A stretch of 40,393 bases of DNA from Gallionellaceae bacterium (GCA_009885195.1 VFLG01000022.1:1-40393); one strand, 5' to 3'; shown: positions 17,762 through 26,677, counted from the stretch's first letter. The notes: generated by a model not told the origin, from the sequence alone. Translations and numbers: made by a program.

Positions 17762-18949
17762 ATGTCGCATAGCCAGCCACCTTTGCTCCTCACTGTTTTT
17801 TTCGCGGCCACTCTCGCGGCCTGCGATAAGGCTGAACCACCCGCAACCTCCCCAACCACCGACGAACTGCTGGTCAAGATCGGCGCGTCATCCCCGCTCA
17901 CCGGGCCGCAGGCGCACATCGGCAAGGACAATGAAAACGGTACGCGCATGGCAATAGCGGAGGCCAACGCCAAGGGCATTACCCTGTCCGGCAAGAAAGT
18001 GCGCTTCGAGTTGATCAGCGAAGACGATCAGGCCGATCCCAAGACCGCCACCATCGTGGCGCAAAAACTGGTGGATGCCAAAGTGAGCGGCATCATCGGC
18101 CATCTCAATTCCGGCACATCCATTCCCGCCTCCAGAATTTATAGCGACAATGGTATCCCGCAAATTTCCCCTTCCGCCACCGCCGTGACCTACACCGCGC
18201 AAGGGTTCAAGACAGCGTTTCGCGTGATGGCCAACGACGGGCAACAGGGCAAAGTATTGGGCGAATATGCGGCGAAGAATCTGGCAGCCGGGAAAATTGC
18301 GGTGATTGATGATCGCACTGCCTATGGTCAGGGACTGGCGGCTGAATTTGTGAAAGCCGCGCTGGCCAGCGGCGCGCAGATTGTGGCGCATGAATACACC
18401 AATGACAAAGCGGTGGACTTCACCGCGGTGCTGACCTCCATAAAAGGCAAGAAGCCCGACCTGGTGTTCTTTGGCGGCATGGATCCGCAGGGCGTGCCGC
18501 TGGTCAAGCAAATGAAAGCATTGCGGCTGAATGCCAAATTCATGATGGGCGATGGCGGTTACACGCCCAAGCTGATCGAGTTGGCAGGCGCGGCGGCTGA
18601 AGGCGTTTATGCATCACTGCCCGGCGTGCCGCCGGACCAGATGCCGGGCGGCAAGGGCTTCTCCCAGCGCTACGAGGCGAAATACCAGCAGCCTATCCAG
18701 CTGTATGCCCCCTATTGCTACGACGCGGTGAATGTGATGATTGCCGCAATGCAAAAGGCAGACTCAGCCGAACCGGCGAAATATTTGCCTGAGCTGGCAA
18801 AGATTGAATATGACGGCGTGACAGCGAAAATTACCTTCGACCAAAAGGGCGACCTCAAGGGCGGCGCAATCACGTTATACCAAGTACAGCAAGGCAAGTG
18901 GCAGCCTTTGCAAACGATGGGTGGAAGCGCGCCTGCGACAGTGCACTGA
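17762..18949 (+). CDS. livK: Branched-chain amino acid ABC substrate-binding lipoprotein
   Basis: Periplasmic type I solute-binding protein of the LivJ/LivK family, 395 residues. Seen: signal peptide with lipobox TLAAC, so a lipid anchor at Cys21; KIGASSPLTGPQAHIGKDNENG, GHLNSGTSIPAS, the IDDRTAYGQG hinge region, and FFGGMDPQG. Binding of leucine-type amino acids is inferred from the operon partners; related proteins bind other amino acids or amides. A terminator between this gene and livH should let the binding protein be made in excess over the permease. No strong ribosome site is seen before the ATG. Confidence 0.88.
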   Translation: MSHSQPPLLLTVFFAATLAACDKAEPPATSPTTDELLVKIGASSPLTGPQAHIGKDNENGTRMAIAEANAKGITLSGKKVRFELISEDDQADPKTATIVAQKLVDAKVSGIIGHLNSGTSIPASRIYSDNGIPQISPSATAVTYTAQGFKTAFRVMANDGQQGKVLGEYAAKNLAAGKIAVIDDRTAYGQGLAAEFVKAALASGAQIVAHEYTNDKAVDFTAVLTSIKGKKPDLVFFGGMDPQGVPLVKQMKALRLNAKFMMGDGGYTPKLIELAGAAAEGVYASLPGVPPDQMPGGKGFSQRYEAKYQQPIQLYAPYCYDAVNVMIAAMQKADSAEPAKYLPELAKIEYDGVTAKITFDQKGDLKGGAITLYQVQQGKWQPLQTMGGSAPATVH

Positions 18950-18968
18950 TGGACGGCGAATGAGTGAC

Positions 18969-18998
18969 AAAGCGACACCTTGTGTGTCGCTTTTTTTT
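18969..18998 (+). terminator. Intra-operon terminator between livK and livH
   Basis: AAGCGACAC, loop CTT, GTGTGTCGCTT, then a run of eight T. It is strong for an internal site, so livHMGF must depend on read-through; no separate promoter is evident after it. Confidence 0.85.
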
Positions 18999-19023
18999 CG
19001 CGTATTACGCAATCAAACACAGC

Positions 19024-19947
19024 ATGGACATATTCTTACAACAAATCATTAACGGCCTGGTGCAGGGCAGCATATATGCCCTGGTCGCGCTCGGTTACAC
19101 CATGGTCTATGGCATCCTCGGCCTGATCAATTTTGCCCATGGCGAAGTGGTGATGATAGGGGCGATGGTGGCGCTGTCCGTGAGCCTGCTGCTCATTGGA
19201 TCGGGCTTGCCGCCATTGCTGGTATTGCTGATCGCTTTGATGGTCGCGGCGGCGGTATGCATGGTGTTGGGCTATGGCATCGAGCGCCTCGCTTACCGTC
19301 CCTTGCGCAACGCGCCGCGCCTGGCCCCGCTGATTACCGCGATCGGTGTATCTATCGTGCTGCAAAATTTGGCGATGATAATCTGGGGACGCGAATATCA
19401 TGCTTTCCCGGCGTTGCTGCCAAATAGTTCGCACCTGCTGGCCGGCGCGATTATCAACGAGGTGCAGATCATCATTGTGCTGGTGGCAACGGCGATGATG
19501 GCCGGGTTGATGTTGCTGGTACATCGCACCCGCCTCGGCCGTGCGATGCGCGCCGTGGCCGAGAATCCTTCTGCCGCAGCCCTGATGGGAGTGAACCCCA
19601 ATGCCGTGATATCAATTACCTTCATGATGGGTGCCGCGCTGGCGGCAGTGGCGGGCATCATGGTCAGCGCAAATTACGGCATCGTGCATTATTACATGGG
19701 CTCCATTCTTGGCCTGAAAGCCTTCACCGCCGCCGTGCTGGGCGGCATCGGCAATCTGCGCGGTGCGATGTTGGGCGGTTTGCTGCTGGGGCTAATCGAA
19801 AGCCTGGGTGCGGGTTACATCGGCGATCTGACTGGCGGATTTTTCGGCAGCCATTATCAGGACGTGTTCGCCTTCCTGGTGCTGATCGTGGTTCTGGTGT
19901 TCCGTCCTGCCGGCCTGCTGGGCGAACGGGTGGCAGATCGCGCATGA
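19024..19947 (+). CDS. livH: Branched-chain amino acid ABC permease LivH
   Basis: First integral-membrane subunit of the importer, 307 residues, about eight helices. Start ATG 19024 (MDIFLQQIINGLVQGSIYAL) matches the family; the open frame upstream would run through the terminator and is rejected. Seen: GYTMVYGILGLINFAHGE near the N-terminus and the coupling region RAMRAVAENPSAAALMGVNP. The stop overlaps the livM start by 4 bp (ATGA), so translation is coupled. Confidence 0.93.
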   Translation: MDIFLQQIINGLVQGSIYALVALGYTMVYGILGLINFAHGEVVMIGAMVALSVSLLLIGSGLPPLLVLLIALMVAAAVCMVLGYGIERLAYRPLRNAPRLAPLITAIGVSIVLQNLAMIIWGREYHAFPALLPNSSHLLAGAIINEVQIIIVLVATAMMAGLMLLVHRTRLGRAMRAVAENPSAAALMGVNPNAVISITFMMGAALAAVAGIMVSANYGIVHYYMGSILGLKAFTAAVLGGIGNLRGAMLGGLLLGLIESLGAGYIGDLTGGFFGSHYQDVFAFLVLIVVLVFRPAGLLGERVADRA

Positions 19948-21056
19948 ACATGCTGGCGCAAATGTCACGCAAACACCGGGCATGGCTAGCGTTCGCGGCG
20001 CTCGCCATGCTGTTGCTGTCACTGCCGTTCATCACCGATGCGCTGCTCGGGCGCGGCTGGGTGCGCATCCTGGATTTTGCGCTGCTTTATATCGTGCTGG
20101 CGCTGGGGCTGAATATCGTGGTCGGTTACGCCGGCCTGCTCGATCTGGGTTACATCGCTTTCTTCGCGGTCGGTGCGTATTGCTACGCGCTGCTCGGCTC
20201 GCCGCAGTTCGGGTTGCATTTGCCGTTCTGGATAGTCCTGCCGGCAGGCGCGCTGCTGGCTGGCTTTTTTGGCGTGCTGCTGGGCGCGCCCACGCTCAAG
20301 TTGCGCGGCGATTATCTGGCTATCGTAACGCTGGGTTTCGGCGAGATCATCCGCATTTTCCTTAACAACCTGAACGCGCCGCTCAACATCACCAATGGCC
20401 CGCAGGGCATCAGCATGATAGATCCAATACGGATAGGCGAATTTTCACTGGCCAGCACGCACGAATTGTTTGGCCTCACCTTCCCCTCAGTGCATCTGCA
20501 TTACTACTTGTTTCTATGCATCACGCTGCTGGTGATTTTTGTTTCGTTGCGGCTGGAAGATTCGCGTATCGGCCGCGCCTGGATGGCAATCCGCGAAGAC
20601 GAAGTGGCAGCGGCGGCGATGGGCATCAATACGCGCAATATCAAACTGCTGGCTTTCGCCATGGGCGCGACCTTCGGTGGCGCGGCAGGCGGGCTGTTCG
20701 CCGGCTTCCAGGGATTCGTCAGCCCGGAAAGTTTTGGCCTGACGGAATCCATTATGGTGTTATGCATGGTCGTGCTCGGCGGCATGGGCAACATCGGCGG
20801 CGTGGTGTTCGGCGGCGTGCTGCTGGTGCTGCTGCCGGAAGCGCTACGCCATGGGGCAGGCCCCGTGCAGCAGGCGCTGTTTGGCAAAATGTTTATTGAT
20901 CCGGAGAGCCTGCGCATGCTGCTGTTCGGGCTGGCGCTGATAGCTGTCATGCTGTGGCGGCCCGCCGGATTGTGGCCGTCCAGGCAACGCCGACGTGAAC
21001 TTTCTGCCGATGACGATGCGGCGCAACGGGGTACAGTGTATGACGCCGCCAAGTGA
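19944..21056 (+). CDS. livM: Branched-chain amino acid ABC permease LivM
   Basis: Second membrane subunit, 370 residues. Seen: GLNIVVGYAGLLDLGYIAFF, LKLRGDYLAIVTLGFGEIIR, the coupling loop RIGRAWMAIREDEVAAAAMG, and a C-terminal segment ending LWRPAGLWPSRQR with a charged tail. It starts at the ATGA overlap with livH and its last 17 bases overlap livG. Confidence 0.93.
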   Translation: MNMLAQMSRKHRAWLAFAALAMLLLSLPFITDALLGRGWVRILDFALLYIVLALGLNIVVGYAGLLDLGYIAFFAVGAYCYALLGSPQFGLHLPFWIVLPAGALLAGFFGVLLGAPTLKLRGDYLAIVTLGFGEIIRIFLNNLNAPLNITNGPQGISMIDPIRIGEFSLASTHELFGLTFPSVHLHYYLFLCITLLVIFVSLRLEDSRIGRAWMAIREDEVAAAAMGINTRNIKLLAFAMGATFGGAAGGLFAGFQGFVSPESFGLTESIMVLCMVVLGGMGNIGGVVFGGVLLVLLPEALRHGAGPVQQALFGKMFIDPESLRMLLFGLALIAVMLWRPAGLWPSRQRRRELSADDDAAQRGTVYDAAK

Positions 21057-21819
21057 AACCCTGCTCGAAGTATCTGGCATCGGCAAACATTTCGGCGGCC
21101 TGGCCGCGCTTAACGATGTCTCGCTGCACATCTTGCGCGGGGAAATTTATGGCCTGATCGGCCCCAATGGCGCGGGCAAGACCACGCTGTTCAACATTGT
21201 CACCGGGCTATACCAACTGGACAGCGGCAATTTCACTTTCGATGGCACTGGCTATGTAAGCTGCAAACCACACCTGCTGGCGCAAGCGGGAATCGCGCGA
21301 ACCTTCCAGAATATCCGCCTGTTCGCCAATATGAGCGCACTGGAAAACGTCATGGTCGGCCGTCATGTACGCACCCGCTGCGGCATCTGGGGCGCGCTTG
21401 CGCGCCATGCCGCCGCCCGCGCCGAGGAACGCGCCATCATCGGACGGGCGCGCGAGTTGCTGCGTTATGTCGGCGTCAATCGTCCGCCGCAGACGCTGGC
21501 AAAAAATTTATCCTACGGCGAACAGCGCCGCCTGGAAATCGCCCGTGCCCTGGCCACCGATCCCAAGCTGCTGGCACTGGACGAACCCGCCGCAGGCATG
21601 AACGCCACCGAAACCGAAAGCCTCAAGACACTGCTGCAAACCATACGCGCCGACGGCATCACCGTGCTGCTGATCGAGCATGACGTCAAGCTGATCATGG
21701 GCCTGTGCGACCGCGTAACGGTGCTGGATTATGGCAAGAAAATTGCCGAAGGCGTGCCGCATGAAGTGCGCAACAACCCGGCAGTAATTGAAGCTTATTT
21801 AGGGGGTGGATCTGCATGA
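21040..21819 (+). CDS. livG: Branched-chain amino acid ABC ATPase LivG
   Basis: Cytoplasmic ATP-binding subunit, 259 residues from ATG 21040 (MTPPSETLLEV), inside the end of livM; the ATG at 20995 is too early for the family. Seen: Walker A GPNGAGKTT, Q-loop RTFQNIRLF, signature LSYGEQRRLEIARAL, Walker B LLALDEPAAGMN, and the switch histidine in LLIEHDVKL. The C-terminal TEGxP-like region (AEGVPHEVRNNPAVIEAYLG) is the Liv class tail. Confidence 0.94.
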   Translation: MTPPSETLLEVSGIGKHFGGLAALNDVSLHILRGEIYGLIGPNGAGKTTLFNIVTGLYQLDSGNFTFDGTGYVSCKPHLLAQAGIARTFQNIRLFANMSALENVMVGRHVRTRCGIWGALARHAAARAEERAIIGRARELLRYVGVNRPPQTLAKNLSYGEQRRLEIARALATDPKLLALDEPAAGMNATETESLKTLLQTIRADGITVLLIEHDVKLIMGLCDRVTVLDYGKKIAEGVPHEVRNNPAVIEAYLGGGSA

Positions 21820-21830
21820 AGCTTGGAAAA

Positions 21831-21969
21831 ACTATTAGCCACAGAGCTCACAGAGAAGGCGCGGGTAATTCGCGGCTTTCCTTGCTTGCCTTCTGGGAGA
21901 AATACAGGTGTCTGATAGCTCAATGGTTTTCCTCTGTGAACTCTGTGTTCTCTGATGGAACTACTAGCC
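21831..21969. repeat. Dispersed repeat inserted between livG and livF
   Basis: CACAGAGCTCACAGAG (21840-21855) and CTCTGTGAACTCTGTG (21932-21947) are inverted with one mismatch. The whole is flanked by a 12-bp direct repeat, AACTATTAGCCA (21830-21841) and AACTACTAGCCA (21959-21970), 11 of 12 matching. A 68-codon open frame runs over it, but with no family and no ribosome site. The spacing of livG and livF (218 bp) in an otherwise overlapping operon fits an insertion. Confidence 0.7.
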
Positions 21970-22037
21970 ATTCGACTAAGCTGGCAAAAGACGCCAGCCA
22001 AGTCGCTGGTTATGTGGCTTGAATTAAGGTTTTTAAG

Positions 22038-22748
22038 ATGCTCCTGCTCACAGTAGAAAATCTAAAAGTCTCCTACGGCGGCATCCAGGCCCTCAAAGGC
22101 ATAGACCTCCACCTCGCACAAGGCGAACTGGTCACCCTAATCGGCAGCAACGGCGCGGGCAAAACCACTCTGCTCAAAACACTGGCCGGGTTGCTGCACC
22201 CCAGTGCAGGAAAAATTCACTACACCGGAGAATCGCTGCAACACTGCGCCGCGCATCAGCGTGTGCGCAAGGGCATGGCGCTGGTGCCGGAAGGGCGCGG
22301 CGTATTCGCCCGCCTCACCGTGCAGGAAAATTTGCAAATGGGCGCATACAGCCGCAGCGATCAACATGAAATATCAGCCGACCTTGCGCGCATGTATGAA
22401 CTCTTCCCGCGCCTGGCCGAACGCAAAAATCAACTGGCCGGAACCCTCTCCGGCGGCGAGCAGCAAATGGTCGCCATGGCGCGCGCGCTGATGAGCAGAC
22501 CCAAACTGCTAATGCTGGACGAACCCAGCATGGGCTTGGCGCCGATGATGGTGGCAAAGATTTTCGACACCATTCGCGATATTTCCGCACAAGGTGTTTC
22601 CATTTTGCTGGTTGAGCAAAATGCCAGGCTCGCCCTGCAAGTCGCGCAACGAGGTTATGTGCTGGAAAGCGGCGCGATTACTTTGTCGGGCGCGGCGAGT
22701 GAACTGCTGGGGAGTGATGCGGTGCAGACTGCGTACCTAGGGTGCTGA
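22038..22748 (+). CDS. livF: Branched-chain amino acid ABC ATPase LivF
   Basis: Second ATP-binding subunit, 236 residues, the normal length. Seen: LKVSYGGIQALKGIDL, Walker A GSNGAGKTT, LVPEGRGVFARLTVQENL, signature LSGGEQQMVAMARAL, Walker B LLMLDEPSMGLAP, and H-loop position Gln in LVEQNARLAL (the Liv class has Gln here). It ends the operon. The attC site starts 17 bp after its stop on the other strand. Confidence 0.94.
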   Translation: MLLLTVENLKVSYGGIQALKGIDLHLAQGELVTLIGSNGAGKTTLLKTLAGLLHPSAGKIHYTGESLQHCAAHQRVRKGMALVPEGRGVFARLTVQENLQMGAYSRSDQHEISADLARMYELFPRLAERKNQLAGTLSGGEQQMVAMARALMSRPKLLMLDEPSMGLAPMMVAKIFDTIRDISAQGVSILLVEQNARLALQVAQRGYVLESGAITLSGAASELLGSDAVQTAYLGC

Positions 22749-22765
22749 GAGAGATGAATTGCGGG

Positions 22766-22825
22766 GCATAACGTAAAGTTAAGGGGCGCCGCGCTTTTGC
22801 GGCGGCCGCTTGAGCAGGGTTAGAC
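22766..22825 (-). other. Integron-type attC recombination site
   Basis: Read on the minus strand: R'' box GTCTAAC (22825-22819, fits RYYYAAC), CCTGC, TCAAGCGGCCGCCGC, AAAA, GCGCGGCGCCCCTTAA, CTTTAC, then R' box GTTATGC (22772-22766; one base off GTTRRRY). The two arms form the imperfect hairpin with unpaired bases that is usual for attC. At 60 bp the length is in the normal range, and the layout follows that of the aadA cassette site. The R'' box contains the stop codon of the ORF upstream, as is common in gene cassettes. No integrase gene and no second attC is in the window. Confidence 0.75.
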
Positions 22826-23068
22826 ATTCTCTTTCGCATTGCTACTTTGCCATTTGCGTACCATGAATGCCAACATTCCCATAGTGTCTCGCCACGCGAA
22901 CCATGCGGAAAAAGCAAGGACTGCGCACAGAGTGAGCACTGCACAATGCCAGTCATTGCGCCAGACGATACCAACGAAGTCTCCGACCCAAAGGGAAAGA
23001 AGAAGTGCTGTGATCGATGTGATCGCGATACTGAATGCATTCCACCGGCGGAAGAGCCATCCACCCAA
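22820..23068 (-). CDS. Small membrane protein of a probable gene cassette
   Basis: Hypothetical protein of up to 82 residues with two hydrophobic segments (about residues 12-34 and 42-60), separated by a short polar loop, and a charged tail ending in NAKENV. Its TAA stop lies inside the R'' box of the attC site, which is why I believe it is a cassette gene. The start is uncertain: the frame opens upstream without an ATG and the first candidate is a TTG at 23068 with no ribosome site; a frameshifted or degraded 5' end is possible. No family recognised. Confidence 0.5.
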   Translation of the reverse strand: MGGWLFRRWNAFSIAITSITALLLSLWVGDFVGIVWRNDWHCAVLTLCAVLAFSAWFAWRDTMGMLAFMVRKWQSSNAKENV

Positions 23069-23169
23069 GCTGCGTGAGCAGGCAGCCCCGTCTGCGCGTA
23101 AAACATTAGAGCCTACGCACGGAAAAACTTGTGTGGCCTAGATTAAACACTACATCTGATTTCATAGCG

Positions 23170-23562
23170 TCAATGCAGCACACGCGGCACACTCAACACA
23201 AACTGGGGAATGGGCGCATCAAACTCGGTGCCGTCCTCCGCCACCATGCGGTAGCTGCCCGACATCGTGCCCACCTGGGTAGAGAGTACCGTGCCGCTGG
23301 TGTATTCAAAACTCTGGTTGGGTTTGAGTACCGGTTGCTCACCCACCACGCCCGGACCGCGCACTTCCTGCGCATGGTTGTGGGCATCGGTAATGATCCA
23401 ATGGCGGCTGACCAGCTTGACGGCGGCATGGCCAACATTGGTGATGGTGATGGTGTAGGCAAAGACGAAGCGATTGTCGGCCTCGTCAGATTGCTCGGGC
23501 AAATAGTTTACCCGGGTGGCAATGTTGACACGGTATTTGTCGTCTTTATCCATTTGCAGCAT
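23170..23562 (-). CDS. apaG: ApaG family protein
   Basis: 130-residue single-domain protein of the ApaG/DUF525 family, linked in enterics to Co2+/Mg2+ homeostasis; molecular role unclear. Seen: VNYLPEQSDEADNRFVFAYTITITN, GxGVVGEQPVLKPNQSFEYTSG and the C-terminal FDAPIPQFVLSVPRVLH, all beta-strand-rich. The start is either ATG 23562 or ATG 23553. It is divergent from rpe, 119 bp apart. Confidence 0.92.
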   Translation of the reverse strand: MLQMDKDDKYRVNIATRVNYLPEQSDEADNRFVFAYTITITNVGHAAVKLVSRHWIITDAHNHAQEVRGPGVVGEQPVLKPNQSFEYTSGTVLSTQVGTMSGSYRMVAEDGTEFDAPIPQFVLSVPRVLH

Positions 23563-23681
23563 TTCACCTTATTTTGCCTGATGTGACAAGAAGCTGTCCC
23601 AACAAGCTGTTGAATTAATCAATCAACCAGTTTCGGGTAGAATACACGTTTTAATTCCACAACTATTTTAAAGGTATCGCC

Positions 23682-24368
23682 ATGTACATCATCGCTCCCA
23701 GCATTCTTTCCGCCAATTTCGCCAGGCTTGGTGAAGAAGTCGACAACGTGCTCGCCTCAGGCGCAGACATCGTTCACTTCGATGTGATGGACAACCATTA
23801 TGTGCCCAACCTGACCATAGGTCCCTTGGTCTGTGAAGCACTGCGCAAGCATGGCGTGACCGCGCCGATAGACGTGCATCTGATGGTCAAGCCGGTGGAT
23901 CGCATTATCCCGGATTTTGCCAAGGCCGGTGCTACTTACATTACCTTCCATCCGGAAGCGTCCGAGCATATTGATCGTACTATCGGGCTGATTAAAGAAA
24001 GTGGCTGCAAGGCCGGGCTGGTGTTCAATCCTGCCACACCGCTGGACATACTGGAATACACGCTGCCGAAATTGGACATGGTGTTGCTGATGTCGGTTAA
24101 CCCCGGCTTCGGTGGACAGAAATTTATTCCGCATGTGCTGGACAAGGCGCGCGCGGTGCGCAAAATGATCGATGCGGGCAAGTACAATTGCCGTCTGGAG
24201 ATCGACGGCGGTGTAGGCCCAGCCAATATTCGCGAAGTCGCGGAATCGGGTGTGGACACCTTCGTGGCCGGTTCCGCCATATTCAGCAAGCGTAACGAAA
24301 AAGACAAAAATCGATATGACACTATCGTCGCCGAAATGCGCGCAGAGCTGGCAAAGGCTAAAAAATAA
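23682..24368 (+). CDS. rpe: Ribulose-phosphate 3-epimerase
   Basis: Interconverts ribulose 5-phosphate and xylulose 5-phosphate in the pentose phosphate (and Calvin) cycle. 228-residue TIM barrel. Seen: [17 protein letters not shown], metal-binding [30 protein letters not shown] and the phosphate site [16 protein letters not shown] lies 8 bases before the ATG. The stop overlaps the gph start by one base (TAATG), so the two are translated together. Confidence 0.96.
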   Translation: MYIIAPSILSANFARLGEEVDNVLASGADIVHFDVMDNHYVPNLTIGPLVCEALRKHGVTAPIDVHLMVKPVDRIIPDFAKAGATYITFHPEASEHIDRTIGLIKESGCKAGLVFNPATPLDILEYTLPKLDMVLLMSVNPGFGGQKFIPHVLDKARAVRKMIDAGKYNCRLEIDGGVGPANIREVAESGVDTFVAGSAIFSKRNEKDKNRYDTIVAEMRAELAKAKK

Positions 24369-25054
24369 TGCTGCAAGCACGTTTCCCACTCAGCATCTCT
24401 GCCATCCTGATTGATCTGGATGGCACGCTGCTGCACACTGCGCCGGAACTGGCCGAGTCGGCCAATCGCATGTTGCGCGACATGGGTCGCCCGCCGGTGT
24501 CGCAAGATTTGCTGATGAGCTATATCGGCAACGGTATCAGCTGGCTGGTAAAACGCGCCTTGACCGGCGATATGCACGCCGAGCCGGATGCGGCGCTGTA
24601 CGAACAGGCGCTGCCGATTTTTGAAAAGCATTACCAGGAACTGCTGCTGCAAAGCAAGCCGTTCGATGGCGTCATTGCCGGGCTGGAAGCCATGAAGGCA
24701 GCGGGTTACCGCTTGGGCTGCATTACCAACAAGGTGGCGCGCTATACCGAGCCGCTGCTCAAGGGTATCGGGCTGGCGGAATATTTTGATCTGATGTTGT
24801 CCGGCGACAGCCTGCCGGAAAAAAAGCCGCACCCGATGCCCTTGCTACATGCCGCCAAGTTTTTCGATGTGCCAGTAGAACAGTTGCTGGTGATTGGAGA
24901 TTCGCTCAACGACACGATGGCCGCGCGCGCGGCGGGTTGTCCGGTGGTGTGCGTGCCTTACGGTTACAATCACGGCGAGCCGGTGGACGGCCTGGATCTG
25001 GATGCCGTTATCCCCGACCTTTCATCTGTAATGAAATTAATTAGAAAAATCTGA
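24368..25054 (+). CDS. gph: Phosphoglycolate phosphatase
   Basis: HAD-superfamily phosphatase removing 2-phosphoglycolate, which arises in DNA repair and from Rubisco oxygenation. 228 residues. Seen: motif I DLDGTLLHTAPEL (nucleophile Asp16, acid Asp18), cap domain, motif II in CITNK, motif III Lys in EKKPHPMP, and motif IV VIGDSLNDTMAARAAG. Sits between rpe and the trp genes, an arrangement common in proteobacteria, and probably feeds transcription into the trp leader. Confidence 0.94.
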   Translation: MLQARFPLSISAILIDLDGTLLHTAPELAESANRMLRDMGRPPVSQDLLMSYIGNGISWLVKRALTGDMHAEPDAALYEQALPIFEKHYQELLLQSKPFDGVIAGLEAMKAAGYRLGCITNKVARYTEPLLKGIGLAEYFDLMLSGDSLPEKKPHPMPLLHAAKFFDVPVEQLLVIGDSLNDTMAARAAGCPVVCVPYGYNHGEPVDGLDLDAVIPDLSSVMKLIRKI

Positions 25055-25060
25055 ATTATA

Positions 25061-25108
25061 ATGACCCACGAAAAAGTCTGGAGAGAAACTGCCGCATGGC
25101 GATGGTGA
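25061..25108 (+). CDS. Putative trp leader peptide (15 codons)
   Basis: Reads [15 protein letters not shown] then TGA: three Trp in 15 residues, two of them flanking one Arg codon directly before the stop. The last two Trp codons (25097-25099, 25103-25105) lie in the first arm of the hairpin 25094-25122 and the stop lies in its loop, the classical layout for ribosome-controlled attenuation. Weak points: no clear ribosome site before the ATG, and a TATAAT at 25057-25062 that, if a real -10, would start the RNA after this ATG. Transcription from rpe-gph avoids that problem. Confidence 0.45.
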   Translation: MTHEKVWRETAAWRW

Positions 25109-25158
25109 TTGCCATCCCGTGCGGTGTGGCGACGCCCGTTTTGGTGCCGCCGTTTTTT
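25094..25158 (+). promoter_or_regulatory. trp attenuator with alternative hairpins
   Basis: Hairpin 1:2 is GCATGG-C-GATGG / CCATC-CCGTGC (25094-25122). Terminator 3:4 is GGCGACGCC, loop CGTTTT, GGTGCCGCC (25128-25151), then G and six T (to 25158), with one mismatch and one G-U pair. The competing antiterminator 2:3 pairs GCCATCCC (25111-25118) with GGTGTGGC (25123-25130), seven of eight pairs with a 4-base loop. The first and third structures cannot coexist with the second. Position 20 bp before trpE and Trp codons in the leader fit tryptophan-dependent attenuation. Confidence 0.7.
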
Positions 25159-25178
25159 CATTTTTTCAGGAGCATTTC

Positions 25179-26675
25179 GTGTTAAGTCCCATTTCAGAAG
25201 CAGAGTTTAACCAACTCGCACAACAAGGCTATAACCGTATCCCGCTGGTGGCGGAGACCTTTTCCGATCTCGACACACCGCTGTCGCTGTATCTCAAACT
25301 CGCCAACAAACCTTATTCATACCTGCTGGAATCCGTGCAGGGCGGGGAACGCTTCGGGCGCTATTCCTTCATCGGCCTGCCCGCCGACACGCGCATCACG
25401 GTACGCGGCAAGCACATCACGCTGACTCATCCAACAGGAGAAACCGCGCACGACGCCGACCATCCGCTGGACTTCATCAAGGAATATCAAGCGCGCTTCA
25501 AGGTTGCACCGCTGTCCGGCCTGCCGCGTTTTACCGGCGGGCTGGCCGGTTATTTTGGCTATGATGCCGTGCGCTATATCGAGCCGCGCCTGGCCGCCGC
25601 ACAAAAAGCCGATGTGCTGGGCACGCCGGACATCTTGCTGATGCTGACCGAGCAACTGGCGGTGGTGGACAATCTTTCCGGCACGCTTACCTTTATCGTG
25701 TATGCCAACCCGGAACAGGCCGATGCCTACTCACGGGCGCGGCAGCGGCTGGATGAGTTGACGCAATTACTGCGACGCCCGGTAGAAATTCCACGCGCGC
25801 CACCCATGCGCGGCGGCGAGGCCAAATCCGAATTCGGCGAAGCCGCATTCAAGCAGGCGGTGGAAAAAGCCAAGCGCTACATCTTCGATGGCGACATCAT
25901 GCAAGTGGTGTTGTCGCAACGCATAGCGCAGCCTTTCCCGGCTTCGCCGCTGTCGCTATACCGCGCGCTACGCGGCCTTAATCCATCGCCCTACATGTTC
26001 TATTACGACATGGGCGACCACCATGTCGTCGGCGCATCGCCGGAAATTCTGGTGCGGCTGGAAGGCGACAACGTCACCGTGCGCCCCATTGCGGGCACCC
26101 GTCCGCGCGGCAAGACGCCCCAGCAAGATGCCGCGTTGGCGCAGGAGTTGCTGGCCGACCCCAAAGAGTTGGCCGAACATTTAATGTTGATTGATTTAGG
26201 CCGCAACGATATCGGTCGCGTGGCGCAACACGGCACGGTCAAGCTCACCGATAAAATGGTCATCGAACGCTATTCGCATGTGATGCACATCGTGTCCAAT
26301 GTCGAAGCCACGCTCAAACCGGGGCTGGATGCGATAGACGTATTAAAAGCCACTTTCCCGGCTGGCACCGTGAGCGGCGCACCCAAAGTGCGCGCGATGG
26401 AAATCATCGACGAACTGGAACCCTCCAAGCGCGGCATCTATGCCGGAGCAGTCGGTTATCTTGCTTTCAACGGCGACATGGATCTGGCCATCGCACTGCG
26501 CACCGCAGTGATTAAGGGCGCTACACTGTATGTGCAGGCCGGTGCCGGCATTGTGGCTGATTCGATACCTGCCAACGAATGGATAGAGACGCAGAACAAG
26601 GCGCGCGCGGTGCTGCGAGCGGCGGAAATGGTGCTGGCCGGGCTGGATAATGTCAGCGATCAGGAAAGGGGTTAG
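25179..26675 (+). CDS. trpE: Anthranilate synthase component I
   Basis: Makes anthranilate from chorismate, first step of tryptophan synthesis. 498 residues from GTG 25179 ([10 protein letters not shown]), with AGGAG 6 bases before; the ATG frame at 25119 would lie inside the attenuator. Seen: the feedback-site [45 protein letters not shown] and [19 protein letters not shown]. Normal length and intact. TrpG follows after 2 bases. Confidence 0.96.
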   Translation: MLSPISEAEFNQLAQQGYNRIPLVAETFSDLDTPLSLYLKLANKPYSYLLESVQGGERFGRYSFIGLPADTRITVRGKHITLTHPTGETAHDADHPLDFIKEYQARFKVAPLSGLPRFTGGLAGYFGYDAVRYIEPRLAAAQKADVLGTPDILLMLTEQLAVVDNLSGTLTFIVYANPEQADAYSRARQRLDELTQLLRRPVEIPRAPPMRGGEAKSEFGEAAFKQAVEKAKRYIFDGDIMQVVLSQRIAQPFPASPLSLYRALRGLNPSPYMFYYDMGDHHVVGASPEILVRLEGDNVTVRPIAGTRPRGKTPQQDAALAQELLADPKELAEHLMLIDLGRNDIGRVAQHGTVKLTDKMVIERYSHVMHIVSNVEATLKPGLDAIDVLKATFPAGTVSGAPKVRAMEIIDELEPSKRGIYAGAVGYLAFNGDMDLAIALRTAVIKGATLYVQAGAGIVADSIPANEWIETQNKARAVLRAAEMVLAGLDNVSDQERG

Positions 26676-26677
26676 CC

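Noticed and set aside
21816-22022. Open frame of 68 codons between livG and livF
   Set aside because: It runs over an inverted repeat element with flanking direct repeats, has no ribosome site and no recognisable domain.
22839-23141. Plus-strand frame of 100 codons opposite the cassette ORF
   Set aside because: The minus-strand frame has two membrane segments and a stop placed in attC; the plus frame has no such features and no family.
25057-25062. Perfect TATAAT before trpE as a promoter
   Set aside because: No acceptable -35 lies 16-18 bp upstream, and a start there would remove the leader ATG. It may be chance, so I did not list it as a promoter.
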